DNA from: Castanea sativa
Lineage: Eukaryota; Streptophyta; Magnoliopsida; Fagales; Fagaceae
Assembly (NCBI RefSeq): GCF_040712315.1
Contig: NC_134020.1
Span: forward strand, 9,333,436 to 9,397,435
Length of the DNA: 64,000 nt
Reading direction: 5' to 3'
Part shown: positions 12,006-22,436 of the stretch, piece by piece
Position numbering within the stretch: position 1 is the stretch's first letter
Layout of the letters: each line of letters opens with the position of its first letter
The notes under the pieces: generated by a model
Seen by the model: the letters and a program-made list of their open reading frames with translations, nothing else
What the model was told of the DNA's origin: nothing
Databases searched by the model: none
Translations under genes and position numbers: made by a program

Positions 12006-12060
12006 GGCCCATTCAGGGGGTTCATTTGAACCCCCTGGCCCTAAGGTAAAGCCGCCCCTG
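11003..12060. mobile_element. Non-autonomous hAT-type DNA transposon
   Basis: A 1058-bp insertion inside the reverse transcriptase. It is flanked by the exact 8-bp duplication CCCAAAGG (10995-11002 and 12061-12068). Its ends form short imperfect inverted repeats: CAGTGGCGGCTCCAG on the left and, read inward from the right, CAGGGGCGGCTTTAC. Eight-base duplications and CAG-type ends are known of hAT elements. It contains no transposase frame. It is AT-rich, with a (TA)n tract at about 11957-12001. Related by its ends to the element at 18709-19444. Confidence 0.92.
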
Positions 12061-12068
12061 CCCAAAGG

Positions 12069-13146
12069 GGGATTAAAGTCAACCTAGAGAAAGTGAAGGC
12101 GATCATGGAGTTGGCTCCCTCAAAAATTGTAAAGGAGGTGCAAAGCTTGAATGGCAAGGAACAGGTTCATATCAAGGGCAACGAACAAATGTCTCCCTTT
12201 CTTCCGCACGCTGAAGAGGGCGTTTGAATGGACGGATGAATGCCAAAAGGCATTTGAAGATTTGAAGGTGTATCTCTCCTCTCCGCCATTGCTCAGCCCG
12301 TCCAAGCCTGGGGAAGAGTTGTTTCTATACCTAGCCGTCTCCCCAGCAGCCGTCAGTGTGGCTCTCATTAGAGAAGAAGATAAGGTGTAACGGCCCGTGT
12401 ACTTTATAAGCTGAGAGCTCAAATGAGCAGAAGAGAGGTACCCACAGATGGAAAATTTAGCCTTCGCGCTAGTGACCACCGCAAGAAAACTCAAACCATA
12501 CTTTCAAGCACACACCATAAATGTCATGATGGATAAACCCCTCCGCAGAGTGATGACTAGCCCCGAAGCAGCAGGACGAATGGCATTATGGGCACTAGAG
12601 CTAAGTGAGTTCGATGTTCAGTACCAACCACGAACCGCTATGAGGGGGCAGGTAATAGCGGACTTCATCGCTGAGTTCACCTTCACGGAGGACCAAGGGG
12701 TAGAGGAAGATCCCCCATGGAGCATCCACACGGACGAATCCTCCAACAAAAATGCAGGTGGAGCCAGCTTGGTACTCCACACACTAGAAGGAGACAAGAT
12801 CGAATGCATGATCCGTTTGGACTTTTCCACAACCAATAACGAAGCGGAATACGAAGCCTTAATAGCAGGACTAGACCTCGCAATAGCTGCAGGAGCAAGC
12901 AATATGATCGTATACTCCAATTCTCAAATCGTGACCAGTCAGGTTAATGGCAATTATGAGTGCAAGAATGAAAGGATGAAGAAGTATCTCGAGGAAGTGA
13001 AGGGTCGAACGAGTAACCACCAGGTCAAGTTGGTTCAAATCCCAAGAGAGGAGAACCAAGATACCGACCGACTTGCAAAAGCAGCTTCCACAGAACTTAT
13101 GATCATCCCGACTAGGTATTATCCTTCATTCAACTCACATCACTAA
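12069..13146 (+). pseudogene. Gypsy reverse transcriptase end, RNase H and second (archaeal-type) RNase H
   Basis: Continuation of pol after the hAT. A frameshift occurs near 12150; the next frame holds 12151-12390 (connection and first RNase H, FRTLKRAFEWTDECQKAF) and, after in-frame stops near 12390-12427, 12448-13146. The second RNase H follows from about 12715: HTDESSN (first acid), NNEAEYEALIAGLDLA (Glu) and YSNSQ where the family has Asp. The Asn codon is at 12919-12921, so the third catalytic acid is lost. Two RNase H domains are the hallmark of Tat elements. Confidence 0.87.
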
Positions 13147-13160
13147 TAGATGGTACTAGT

Positions 13161-14389
13161 GTGCAGGAGGTAAGCGATGAACATGGTTGGATGACTCCAA
13201 TAGTCGCATATATAATGGACGGCAAACTGCCAGACAACAAGGAGGCCGCAAGAAAGTTGAAGGTTAAAGCCTCCTGGTTTGTCCTAATCAAAAACACTCT
13301 ATACAAGAGGGGTTTCTCTCGACCATACCTCAGATGCCTGGCTCCTGAAGAATTGGATTATGTTATGAGGGAGGCCCATGAAAGGATTTGCAAAAACCAC
13401 TTGGGGTCAAGGTCTTAGTTCACAAGCTTCTCAAGGCAGGATACTACTGGCCAACGATGTAGAAGGATGCCAAAGCATACGTCAGGTCTTGCGACAAGTG
13501 CCAAAGGTTTAGCAATCTCATAAGGCAGCCAACAGAAGAACTCACCCCCATGACGGCCCCGTGGCTGTTCGCACAGTGGAGGTTAGACATCATGGGCCCA
13601 TTCCCAACAGTAGTAGGGCAATTAAAGTTCTTAGTGGTTGGTATTAACTACTTCACTAAATGGGTGGAAGCAGAGGCTTTAGCCATTATCACGGAAAAGA
13701 ATATTCGAAGCTTTGTATAGAGGAATATAATTTGCAGGTATGGTATACCAAGGGTGCTAGTTTTAGATAACAGAAAGCAATTCGACAACGACGCCTTCAG
13801 ATTTTTTTGTTCTCAGCAAGGGATCAAGAACCACTACTCATCACTCGCCCACCCGCAGGCCAACGGACAGGGTGAAGTCACGAACCGATCCTTGCTCAAA
13901 ATCATCAAGACTCGGCTCGAGGGGGCAAAAGGCATATGGCCGGATGAGTTGCCAAGTGTTTTATAGGCATACAGGACAATGGCAAGGACACCAACAAGAG
14001 AAACATCGTTCCGATTGGCATATGGAAGCGAGACTGTCATACCAGCAGAAGTGGGTTTTACAAGCTACCGGATTGGGAACCACGATGAAAGCAAGAATGA
14101 TGAAGCCATGCACATACAGCTCGACCTTGTGGACGAAGTTAGGGCGACTACAGAGCAAAGATTAGTGCGATACCAGGGCCTAATGGCGAAGCATTACAAC
14201 TCTAAGGTCAGGCATAGGGACTTCCAGGTGGGAGATCTTGTCTTGAGGAGAGTGCTCGGCGCTACAAAGGATGCCTCCCAGGGGAAGCTAGGACCTAACT
14301 GGGAAGGACCATATAGGATCACTTCATGGCATAGGAAGGGAACATACTACCTAGAGACACTGGACGGGAAAAAGTTGAGTCACCCGTGA
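13161..14389 (+). pseudogene. Gypsy integrase, broken
   Basis: Integrase inserts the cDNA copy into the genome. The N-terminal part (13161-13418) leads into the zinc-binding HHCC segment, which continues after a frameshift near 13410 with a CDKCQ motif. The catalytic core follows: LDIMGPF (first Asp), LDNRKQFDND (second Asp) and QANGQGEVTNR (Glu), so the D,D,E residues are visible. In-frame stops lie near 13462, 13718 and 13967. The C-terminal segment (13979-14389) contains RDFQVGDLVLRRV and GPNWEGPYRI, the usual end of gypsy integrase. Confidence 0.9.
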
Positions 14390-14623
14390 AACACGGAGCA
14401 CCTGAAGAAGTACTACCAATAGACGATGAACGAAGACAACAATAACATCACTCCTCATTTCCAGTTTATCTTTTCCAACAGAGAGTTATAATTTTTATTT
14501 TCTACAGTACTTTTATAGCCTAAAAGGCAATTTTCGTATTTTCTATGAACAATATTTTACCTATCCATTATAATAAGAGGAGTTTATAAAGAGCATATGG
14601 AATATATTTTGCTCAGGTTTTAC

Positions 14624-15045
14624 CAAGTCCATATAGTGGACAAATCATCCCAAGAAGGATGAAAATCTATCAAGTCCATATAGTGGACGGACCATCCCAA
14701 GTAGGATGAAAATCTATCAAGTCCATATAGTGGATGGATCATCCCAAGAAGGATAAAAATCTATCAAGTCCATATAGTGGACAGATCATCCCAAGAAGGA
14801 TGAAAATCACTAGGTCCGCATAGTGGACAGATCATCCCAAGCAGGATGAAAATCTATCAAGTCCATGTAGTGGACGGATCATCCCAAGCGGATGAAACCT
14901 ATCAACTATATGTAGCGGACGGATCGTCCCACAAAGGACTACATTCACTAAGTCCACATAGTGGACAGATCATCCCAAACAGGATGAAATTTATCTAGTC
15001 CATGTAATGAAAAAATTGTTGGATGAAGGATAAAAATTAGCAAGT
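14624..15045 (+). repeat. 47-bp tandem array between pol and antisense gene
   Basis: About nine units of roughly 47 bases, each carrying CAAGTCCATATAGTGGAC followed by ATCATCCCAAG and GGATGAAAATC. Units diverge toward the right end. Tandem arrays in the spacer downstream of pol are known in Tat/Ogre-type elements. No spacer-repeat regularity of the CRISPR kind is present. Confidence 0.9.
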
Positions 15046-15280
15046 CCATAAAGAAAGTCCCAAAGAGGACGGCCACACATATTGAACACCAAAAAGACGG
15101 ATTTGTTAAGTAAAAGCCTAACAAAAAGTGCTTCAAAAAAATGTGTAGTCAAAATACAACATTCAAAAAATAAAACCAACAAAGGACAACGGTTAAAATT
15201 AGTTAAATTAATTGTTCTCCCATACATTTATGATCTTTAAAAAAAAAAAAACAAGAAGTATATATATATATATATATATA
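15046..15280. other. Spacer ending in a TA microsatellite
   Basis: Non-coding AT-rich spacer of the gypsy element, ending in a poly-A run and (TA)n at about 15258-15281. No gene is supported. Confidence 0.6.
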
Positions 15281-17443
15281 TTACTCCTGAACTACGACGG
15301 TATCCTCGTTGGCATCAGGACCTTTTAGTGAAGGCTGACGAGCATCATCTTCAACGGATCCCTTTTCACCAACCTTTAGGGCCTCGTCGTCACCGGGACC
15401 TTTGCCAAAAAGCTCGTCCGTTCCTTCAGAGTCGACGGGGTGGGTAGGGGTCTGGCCTTCGGTGTCTATATTGATGTGTGCAAGGTTCAGGTCAGGGAAC
15501 GAGGCCTTCACTTGATGGAGGCAGTCATCGAATCCGTCGGCAAAGGAGGTACCCAGTTCGCCGAAAAGGGCGTTGGAATCTCGATACTCCTGGACAGCCT
15601 CAAACTTTGCCCGACGAAGACTGTCTTCATTAGCCTTCAAGGTCTCCCTCAGCAACTCCACCTCTTTTTCCAGATTTTCACGAGCCTGCTCGGACAGTTT
15701 GAGCTTCTCTTCATGACGAAGCTTCCAAAGCTTAAGCTCGTTAAGTTCCTCCACCATCGCCTTTGACTTTGCACGGACGCGCTCCAGGGTCTTCTCTTGA
15801 GCAAGGCAACGGTCCATCAATCCTTTAGCCATTAGGACCGTCTACACCAACAGGAATGAGTAAGTGAAGTATCAAAATATGATGAAACAAGTAAACGATG
15901 GGTACTAACCTGAGTAAGGCTAAACAGAGCCGTCTCCCCCATTGCTTCCGTCACGTGATTGCCCAGGTCTTCGTAATCCTCCTCCTTGATAATGGATGTC
16001 ACTAGAGTAAGGGCGTACTGTGGGTCTTCTCGAAGCAAGACGGGAGGTTTCTCCTTGACGGGATCAGGATTGGTCATTAGACCCTTGCCCTTGCCTATGC
16101 CCAACTTAGGGGGCAACTTTACTATGCCGAACCCTTGGCCGGTAGGCAATCCCCGACACCAATCTTTGTTTCTTACTATGACGGTCAACTTTTTCAGATA
16201 GAGGTCTCTTTGTAGACAGATGGGATGAACCCGTCTTGGGAGGAAGATCACTTCCTTGCTTTTTCTTAGCAGCCTGTTGTTTGATAATAGCCCTTCTCCT
16301 AACATCCTCAATTTCTGCAAAAAGTAGACGGGTGAGAACAATGGTATACATTAAAACAGTAGTTGTGGGCTAAAAGACTTACGTTTGCGTATTCTTGAGT
16401 CGTATTGACGGGCAGCAGTTGTGGGTTCTAGGCCGTCACAGTACCAATGCAGGGTATCCAAGGTGACAAGTTTTATCCAAGTCCTCTCCGACAAGCTGGT
16501 GGTCTAGAAGATTCTTTTTAGGAAGCTAAACTGCTCAATTGTAATTGGCGGATGGTTACGAGCTGCAAAAAGTGAACGGTTAAAATAACTCCAACATTCA
16601 ATATGAACATGTTAAGCAGGACGGGCACATACCAGACGGTGGCATTATACCCCAAGTCTTATCTACAGGCATATATTCATGGTCGTCAGGACGACACATC
16701 CAATCGTCCCCCTTAAGGAAAAACTATCGACCCTTCCAGTTGCGATTAGAGTCTGAGGTCTCATACACTAGCCTAAGCACCAGACTCCTCGGCACGAAGC
16801 TATACATACCCTTCGATTTGGTAATCTTAGACGGACGGTAACAATGAAAGAACTCCTCCACTGTTAACTGTCTTGCCCCATTAGACATCACACCATACAA
16901 AACCTCAACTCTTAGAAAAACCCTCCAAGCGTTTAGTGAAATTTGGGCGACGGCTAAACCCAGGTATTAGAGAAGACGACGGTGTAAGGCACTTAAGGGA
17001 AAGCGCAGGCTTGCTTTTAGCATCTGCTCGTATACACCGATGTCTTCAACGCCTTTATAGTAGCATTTCTCGGACTTGAAAGGTAGACGGATGGGTATGT
17101 TGACAGGTATTTGGTACTTCTGCCTAAGTGTGTTGAAGTGTGGTTGCTTGATTGAAGAAATGAAGTCATTCACTATCCATAAAGGGAGCATGACAAATTC
17201 CTTGAACCCATTAGGACCTATGACGGACTGAATGGGAGGGTCTATACCATCTAAGTCGTCATTAGAGTCAAACTCTGACCCATCCCCAACCTGCACCTCA
17301 TCTTCCAAATTCGTAGGAGAGCTAGTTGACGGTTCTCTCTCCTCGCTAGAGGTGCTCAGGTCTACTTGACCTGATGGAAACACCTCCTTGTAGCCCGCTC
17401 CCTCGTAAACAAAAGACTGACCACTTGACGCTTCACTAGACAT
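15281..17443 (-). pseudogene. Antisense multi-exon gene carried by the gypsy element
   Basis: Minus-strand coding blocks lie opposite to the element's own direction. The N-terminal exon (17443 to 16967 and on, with stops, to about 16625) begins MSSEASSGQ and contains a conserved-looking segment with IPIRLPFKSEKCYYKGVED and FPLSALHRRLLQ. Later blocks at 16590-16380, 16351-16106, 16341-15832 and 15832-15281 appear separated by splice-like junctions. The last is a coiled-coil protein rich in Glu, Lys and Leu with an acidic tail. The pattern resembles the 'putative gypsy type transposon' family (Pfam Transposase_28), recalled and not checked. Function unknown. Stops show decay. Confidence 0.72.
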
Positions 17444-17884
17444 CTGACACCTACAAATGACGAGTAAAGGAAGCCTAAGACTCTAGATCTAAGCTGACGA
17501 CAGACCAACATATGAAACAAGGAAGCAAAATTGACAGTAAAGTAAATACTCACATTTTGACGGTGTGATAAAAGAGATGGAAGAACTGAATAGACGGTAA
17601 CAGCGACTCCTTGAAGCGACGGATCGAGCAAAGAGGACAATTGCGCTCTTATCAGCAAAAATCTTTCCAAAATGTAAAAATGAAAGGTATGGGAAGTATA
17701 TATAGAGGGAACGGCATGGAAGATGAAGGGACACCTCGATTCAAACAAACAATCAATCAAAGTTCGCCACGTATCCCTGATGCACTTATGATTCTGCGAT
17801 AGCCTGTCAGTCAAAACACACCTATCAAAGGTAAAAGAAAACTGTCATTCCCTGGGTCCGTATGATTAGATGACAAATCCATGG

Positions 17885-17898
17885 AATGAGGGGGCAAC
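17885..17898 (+). other. Polypurine tract of the first gypsy element
   Basis: AATGAGGGGGCAAC lies directly before the 3' LTR and would prime plus-strand synthesis. Confidence 0.75.
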
Positions 17899-18391
17899 TG
17901 AAGAGGAGAAAAATGTAGGTGACGGATCAAGCTGAATGTGATGACATGAGGCTGGCCGGCTGATAGTCGACAGATATAAGGTGCTCGGACGCACAGTGGA
18001 CGGATATAAAGCGACACGTGGTAATCATTTGTTTTGATTGAGCTCCAAGAATCCCTAAAAGGAATTAACTTACGTCTTACGATTAATTATAGAGAATCCC
18101 AATAGGAGAAGAGCTCTAATGAATAAAGGATTCCGTAATATACGCCTTGATGTGCAAGAAACGGAGGCCGACTCTACCATAAAAACTCATGAACCCTCAG
18201 AATACAAGGTACGCATAATTAACTCAGCTCTAGCACTCTAGGGTTGTGAAAAAGTTCTAACTTAATCTTAGGAGGGTTTTTGGCCGGCACCACACTGGTG
18301 CTCTCTACTAGATCTTTTCTTTTTGTTGTGTAGGTTTTATTTCAATCTTGTGAGGACCGTGTGGCTTACTGGTGATTTTTCGGCATCATCA
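17899..18391 (+). repeat. 3' LTR of the first gypsy element
   Basis: Matches the LTR at 7586-8077 with roughly two dozen single-base differences, mostly transitions, and ends ...GGCATCATCA before the target duplication ATAAC (18392-18396). Confidence 0.93.
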
Positions 18392-18396
18392 ATAAC

Positions 18397-18708
18397 AAAT
18401 ATGAATCGTGTGTGTTTAGGGGTGGAGGTGGGGCATAAGCCATATGCCAAACCAATATGATTAGTGTAACCTCATAGAAGACGTAAGGCCATGCTTTAGC
18501 AAGAAATCCATGTTGATTTTCAAGTCTTAAATATGACCTATATTGTTACTTCACATATAGCCAAATCCGCCTTTGCATATATCAGATGGAAAAAGCTCAG
18601 ATATTGAAAAACAGAACCATATAATATTCATAAAGGTTACAAAATCTTTCCATAGAAACCTTCCACTATAGATTCTTGGAGAACATCATGAAAATATCAT
18701 GTTCTTGT
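18397..18708. other. Host-like non-coding DNA
   Basis: The sequence that continues the pre-insertion host DNA of 7580 after the gypsy element. No gene is visible. It ends in the 8-bp target duplication GTTCTTGT (18701-18708). Confidence 0.5.
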
Positions 18709-19444
18709 CAATGGTGGCTCCAGGAATTTTGTTTTTAGGGTGTTCCTCAAGAAGCATAAATTACACAATCTAATGAAAAGAAAATTTTATATATTGACAA
18801 CAACAATAACAACAATCAAGAATCACGCAAATACATAAAGTTTTACAACACAAATTTTGTGGAGTTTAGTTGTGGTTATTGTTAGTGTTGCTGAATAGGA
18901 ATGGACGGCGATGACTAGAGAGAGTAAGTGAGTTTCTTATTTCCTTTTAGCCTTCAAGTTTGATTTAGTTTTAGTTTAAATTGTTTAATGACTTTTGAAT
19001 CCGCGAGGCACTAAGGCAGTGAGGATTTTGTTTTTTTAAATATTTGTTGAATTAAAACCATAATCGTGTTGGTGTTGGAGTAGTGATAGTCTTAGTCTGA
19101 CATGTGATTGATCTTATACTGAGCTTTTCTATTGGCATTTGGTTTGGGCCAAATGACAGCGTATCAGGTAAAGCAAAAACTAAAAGTAAAGTCGTAGTAT
19201 AGGCTTAAAAAATATATATAAGCATATGGTTCTTTTTGCTTAAAAGACCCTAATATATTGTTAAGTTGCTCAAATTATGGACCAAAATTTAATAGTATTG
19301 GTATAAAAAAAAATCCAGGGTGTTCCCAATTTTTTTTTTAAAGGTAGATAAATATAAAATTTTAAATTTTTATTTATAATTTTTTTTTCTTTTAGGTTAG
19401 AGTGGTCCTGGGACCACTTGTCCATAAGGTGGTGCCACCCCCTG
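18709..19444. mobile_element. Second non-autonomous hAT-type element
   Basis: A 736-bp insertion flanked by the exact 8-bp duplication GTTCTTGT (18701-18708 and 19445-19452). The left end CAATGGTGGCTCCAGG and the right end read inward, CAGGGGGTGGCACC, form imperfect inverted repeats related to those at 11003-12060. No transposase. The interior is AT-rich and shares no obvious coding sequence. Confidence 0.88.
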
Positions 19445-19962
19445 GTTCTTGTCTTTCACAAACAATGCATTTAACAGCTCATAAAATATGAAGTAAAAAT
19501 TTATAAACATAATATTTCCAGGTAAGTCACAATTATTCTTTTGATGTTGACTAGATTCCATGCCTTTATTATTGTTGCATGGATGACCAATGAGTAAGAC
19601 AAGTAATTCTCACTTAGAAAGTACTCTTTAGGTTATCACAGAGTCAAGGCTTTTCTTGAAAGAATGAATTGTCAAAGGACTTCAATTCTGTAGCATATAG
19701 ACTATATGCAAGTCCTTCATAAGAATAAGTTTTTTGTTATTTGAAGCCAAATTAAATAATACCAAAGCTTGATAGTCCACCTGTATTTTCTTGTTTAAGC
19801 ATGATTTCTATTAAATATGTATAAGCTTAACATTCTCCATCGGACCATTCCCATAAAAGCTACAGAATGAGTAAAATCCATAAGCAATGTGAAACTATGT
19901 TCAAAATTGATGCAGAGAAATTGCTTGCTGGTAAATCATGCATAGTCATATAGCTATATCAC
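19445..19962. other. Host-like non-coding DNA
   Basis: No gene, repeat or RNA is recognised. Confidence 0.4.
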
Positions 19963-20021
19963 CTCAGGATCACGCTTAAGATCTGCTGCATCAATGACTT
20001 CCCAACTCACGGAGACTAGGT
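19963..20021 (-). CDS. Candidate host-gene exon (unidentified)
   Basis: A 59-base minus-strand block between an acceptor TTTGACAG and a donor GAG|GTGATA. One frame is open and gives LVSVSWEVIDAADLKRDPE. The exon-like signals agree with the other minus-strand candidates at 7277-7342 and 6089-6181. If they belong to one gene, the gypsy element lies in an intron. The protein is not recognised. Confidence 0.33.
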
Positions 20022-20339
20022 CTGTCAAACCTAGCTAACTTAAGAAAGGTCGGATGCACAACCTTGTCTGTCAAACGATGGCCAAAAACACATACCAGAT
20101 AGTCATAGAACATACAATATATCTATCAGAAGGAGCAAGGCCATAAATAATGAAAGGAACTATTTTTGCTTATATCATTTGTAGATTATGAGGCAAATGA
20201 CAAATACACAAGCATCTTATCCATAAAATTCAACTCAAACATTTTGTCAAGCGTGGAGTTCACTTTAAAGAATAGATAAATAAACGATCTTCTCAGCTGA
20301 GGGAGATCATACTCTTTTTTTGTCGGGAATAGAATCATC
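20022..20339. other. Host-like non-coding DNA before the virus-derived block
   Basis: No gene supported. It ends at the AT microsatellite that borders the caulimovirid-like sequence. Confidence 0.4.
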
Positions 20340-20351
20340 TATATATATTAT

Positions 20352-20387
<36 letters not shown>
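20340..20387. repeat. AT-rich microsatellite
   Basis: An (AT)n/(ATT)n tract immediately left of the virus-derived sequence. Insertion of some endogenous caulimovirids at TA-rich tracts is reported; here that link is inference. Confidence 0.85.
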
Positions 20388-20388
<1 letters not shown>

Positions 20389-20514
20389 CAGTGCACAGAT
20401 AAGGTGTCTATCTCTTTGTGTATACCTTGTTTTAGATCTAAAGGTTAGATCCAGAGATTTGAGGTTAAAGGTGATTAGGTTGTAATTATTAATTTAAGCT
20501 TTTAATCCAAAAAG

Positions 20515-21465
20515 ATGAATAGGTTGTTTAGAAGTTACTCTTCTACCAGCAGTAGATGTTCCCAATCATCATCCCTTCTAGAGATACCAGCAGATGTAGG
20601 AATAATTAATTCAGAGTCTTATGAGTTATCAGAGATAGATCTAGACATAGGAGATTGGAATATCCCTAAAGTTGCCACCAACCAGATCTATAAGTCCTCA
20701 TGGTCTTGGAAAAAGGCTTTAAAGACAGATTACCATGTCAAGACTATAGAACAAGTTTATGGTATAAACAAGGAGTACGAGACGTGCTACTTGTTATCCC
20801 CATCCGCCATTTTAGCACACAGGAAGCAAGGTCATAACTTCCTACACATAGGTTTAGTCCAGGTTGGAGTTAAACCACTTGTCAGAAAAGGTTTGAACAA
20901 CTCAATCCTTATGGCCCTCAGAGATGCTCGACATATCAGGTTGCATGATAGCCTCTTAGGAACCATAGAAACCAGCCTTAGCAACAGACCAGTTCATTTT
21001 GACTGTTTCCCTGATTTTGCTATCCACATCCATGATGACAATGTCATCAAAGCCCTCACACTCAATATCAAGACCCATGGAACCCTCATGACGCAAGGAA
21101 CTAGTCAGATTGCCTTGATATACAGAGTTTACTACAAGTGCATGAGAACGAACATGAATGTCGAAGCACTTGACAATAGAAAAAAGGGTGAGACGACCCT
21201 CATCCAAACCACTGACCCAAGTGCCAAGATCCAGGTTCCAAGGACCCTGGTCACATTCCCCACCAATTGGACTTTAGAGAATGAGAACCATACTCTACAG
21301 ATCCAAAACCCAGCCCAAAATCCAGATCTAGATTTCGTCCAACAACTAGCCGATGGTACGGTTAGATTGAGTTTTGACAGATCTAGGCTTAGCACTCCTC
21401 TAGATTATGAGTATAGAATACCTCTGGATGAATCCCGGATTAGATCCCCAATAGATCTTCCTTAG
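20515..21465 (+). pseudogene. Caulimovirid-like movement protein (30K superfamily)
   Basis: An uninterrupted 316-codon frame beginning at ATG 20515, the first ATG after a non-coding leader. Proteins of this family move viral material between cells through plasmodesmata. Recognisable features are a Ser-rich N-terminus and a central beta-rich core with HIGLVQVGVKPL, LRDARHIRLHDSLLG and LNIKTHGTLM, followed by a variable C-terminal tail. This is the longest undisrupted gene of the block, yet it is detached from the following frames by a stop at 21463-21465. Family assignment rests on motif recognition only. Confidence 0.75.
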
Positions 21466-21689
21466 GCAGTCACCTATCTTTCTTAAGGATGGACTTGCAT
21501 CCTAGTGTAGCTCAACCAGACCTTTAGGAACACCATTCCCAAAGTCTAGAAGAGATCTAGGTGTACAACTCCAAGGAGTCCAGACCAGATCCCAACTTAG
21601 CACACTAAAACTACACAGCCAAACAAGACTTAGTTGTCAATGAGGAAGACGACCGAGAGCAATCCCCTCCATCCCCATCTGGGACTGAT

Positions 21690-22337
21690 ATGGAACAACC
21701 ATTCCAGCAAGAACCCCAGAGCCCTCCCATAAATCACCAGCTTATGGTATTGAACAGAGACTTCGTTCCTGACCTAGAAGAATTAGGAAATGAATTTGAT
21801 TATGAGGAAAACAGACTCAAGAGAGAAGCCTATAGAGCCAATTACACCAGAGAGCAAAAGGTAAAGGTATTAGAAAAATGGAAGGCATTCATGAAGGAAA
21901 TATCCTGTAATGTCCCCTTTTTCATATACTTTGAAAGATACTTTGGCCAACACAAGCAGTTTTGTGTTCTCACCAAAGCTTGGACCATAGAAGGACCCAA
22001 TGCAACTAAGGAAGTTGTCTGGTCTAGCCATCCACCCCTAGAAGCCATAACCTTTAAACATCGCAAAAGTGAGACAGTTGCCTCTCCTTTCAAGGTTCCC
22101 ACGGCTGAGGAAAAACCAGTCAAAAAAGTGATAGAGCAAAACAACTACACCAACCAGTGTATAGATATTATAGGTAAACAGCTTGATAGGATAGAAGATA
22201 GGATTGAGAACAAGGTCATCCTCCAACCAGGAAGCCCTAGTAAGCCTATCCAAACCTTAGAGAAGCCTCTAGTCAAGCTACCCATAACTAGGCACACCAA
22301 CCTCAGTTACACTAAGGACAAGATAGCCTTAGAATAG
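21690..22337 (+). pseudogene. Virus-derived spacer ORF upstream of coat-like region
   Basis: A 215-codon frame with an acidic start, a charged helical middle (YEENRLKREAYRANYTREQK) and a segment with FFIYFERYFGQHKQFCVLTK. Between the movement protein and coat region of caulimovirids such sequence is often the N-terminal part of the capsid polyprotein. The frame differs from both neighbours, implying frameshifts. I cannot assign a role. Confidence 0.5.
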
Positions 22338-22436
22338 TCGCCCAGAAGCTAGAAGAACTAGTGAAGAAGGAACCAGTCACCCCTTCATCAGTTTTAAACT
22401 AGTCATAATCCCCAACTTAGGGTTTTAGACATCCAA

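Larger units (their letters stand above)
7586..18391 (+). mobile_element. Ty3/gypsy LTR retrotransposon, Tat-like, with both LTRs
   Basis: A 10.8-kb element bounded by 5-bp duplications ATAAC (7581-7585 and 18392-18396). LTRs of 492 and 493 bases begin TGAAGAGGAG; the 3' copy ends in TCA while the 5' copy ends in TTA. In order it holds a primer-binding site, gag, protease, reverse transcriptase, two RNase H domains, integrase, a 47-bp tandem array, an antisense multi-exon gene and a purine tract. Dual RNase H and extra antisense coding between pol and the 3' LTR are known of Tat elements. All coding blocks contain stops or frameshifts, and a hAT element interrupts the reverse transcriptase, so it is not autonomous now. 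The LTRs differ at roughly two dozen sites, mostly transitions. Confidence 0.93.

Noticed and set aside
14624..15045. CRISPR-like regular repeats
   Set aside because: Units are directly contiguous with no unique spacers, lie inside a plant retrotransposon and diverge gradually.
7586..18391. Autonomous, active gypsy element
   Set aside because: Stops in gag, the protease linker and integrase, a hAT in the polymerase and a lost RNase H acid rule this out.
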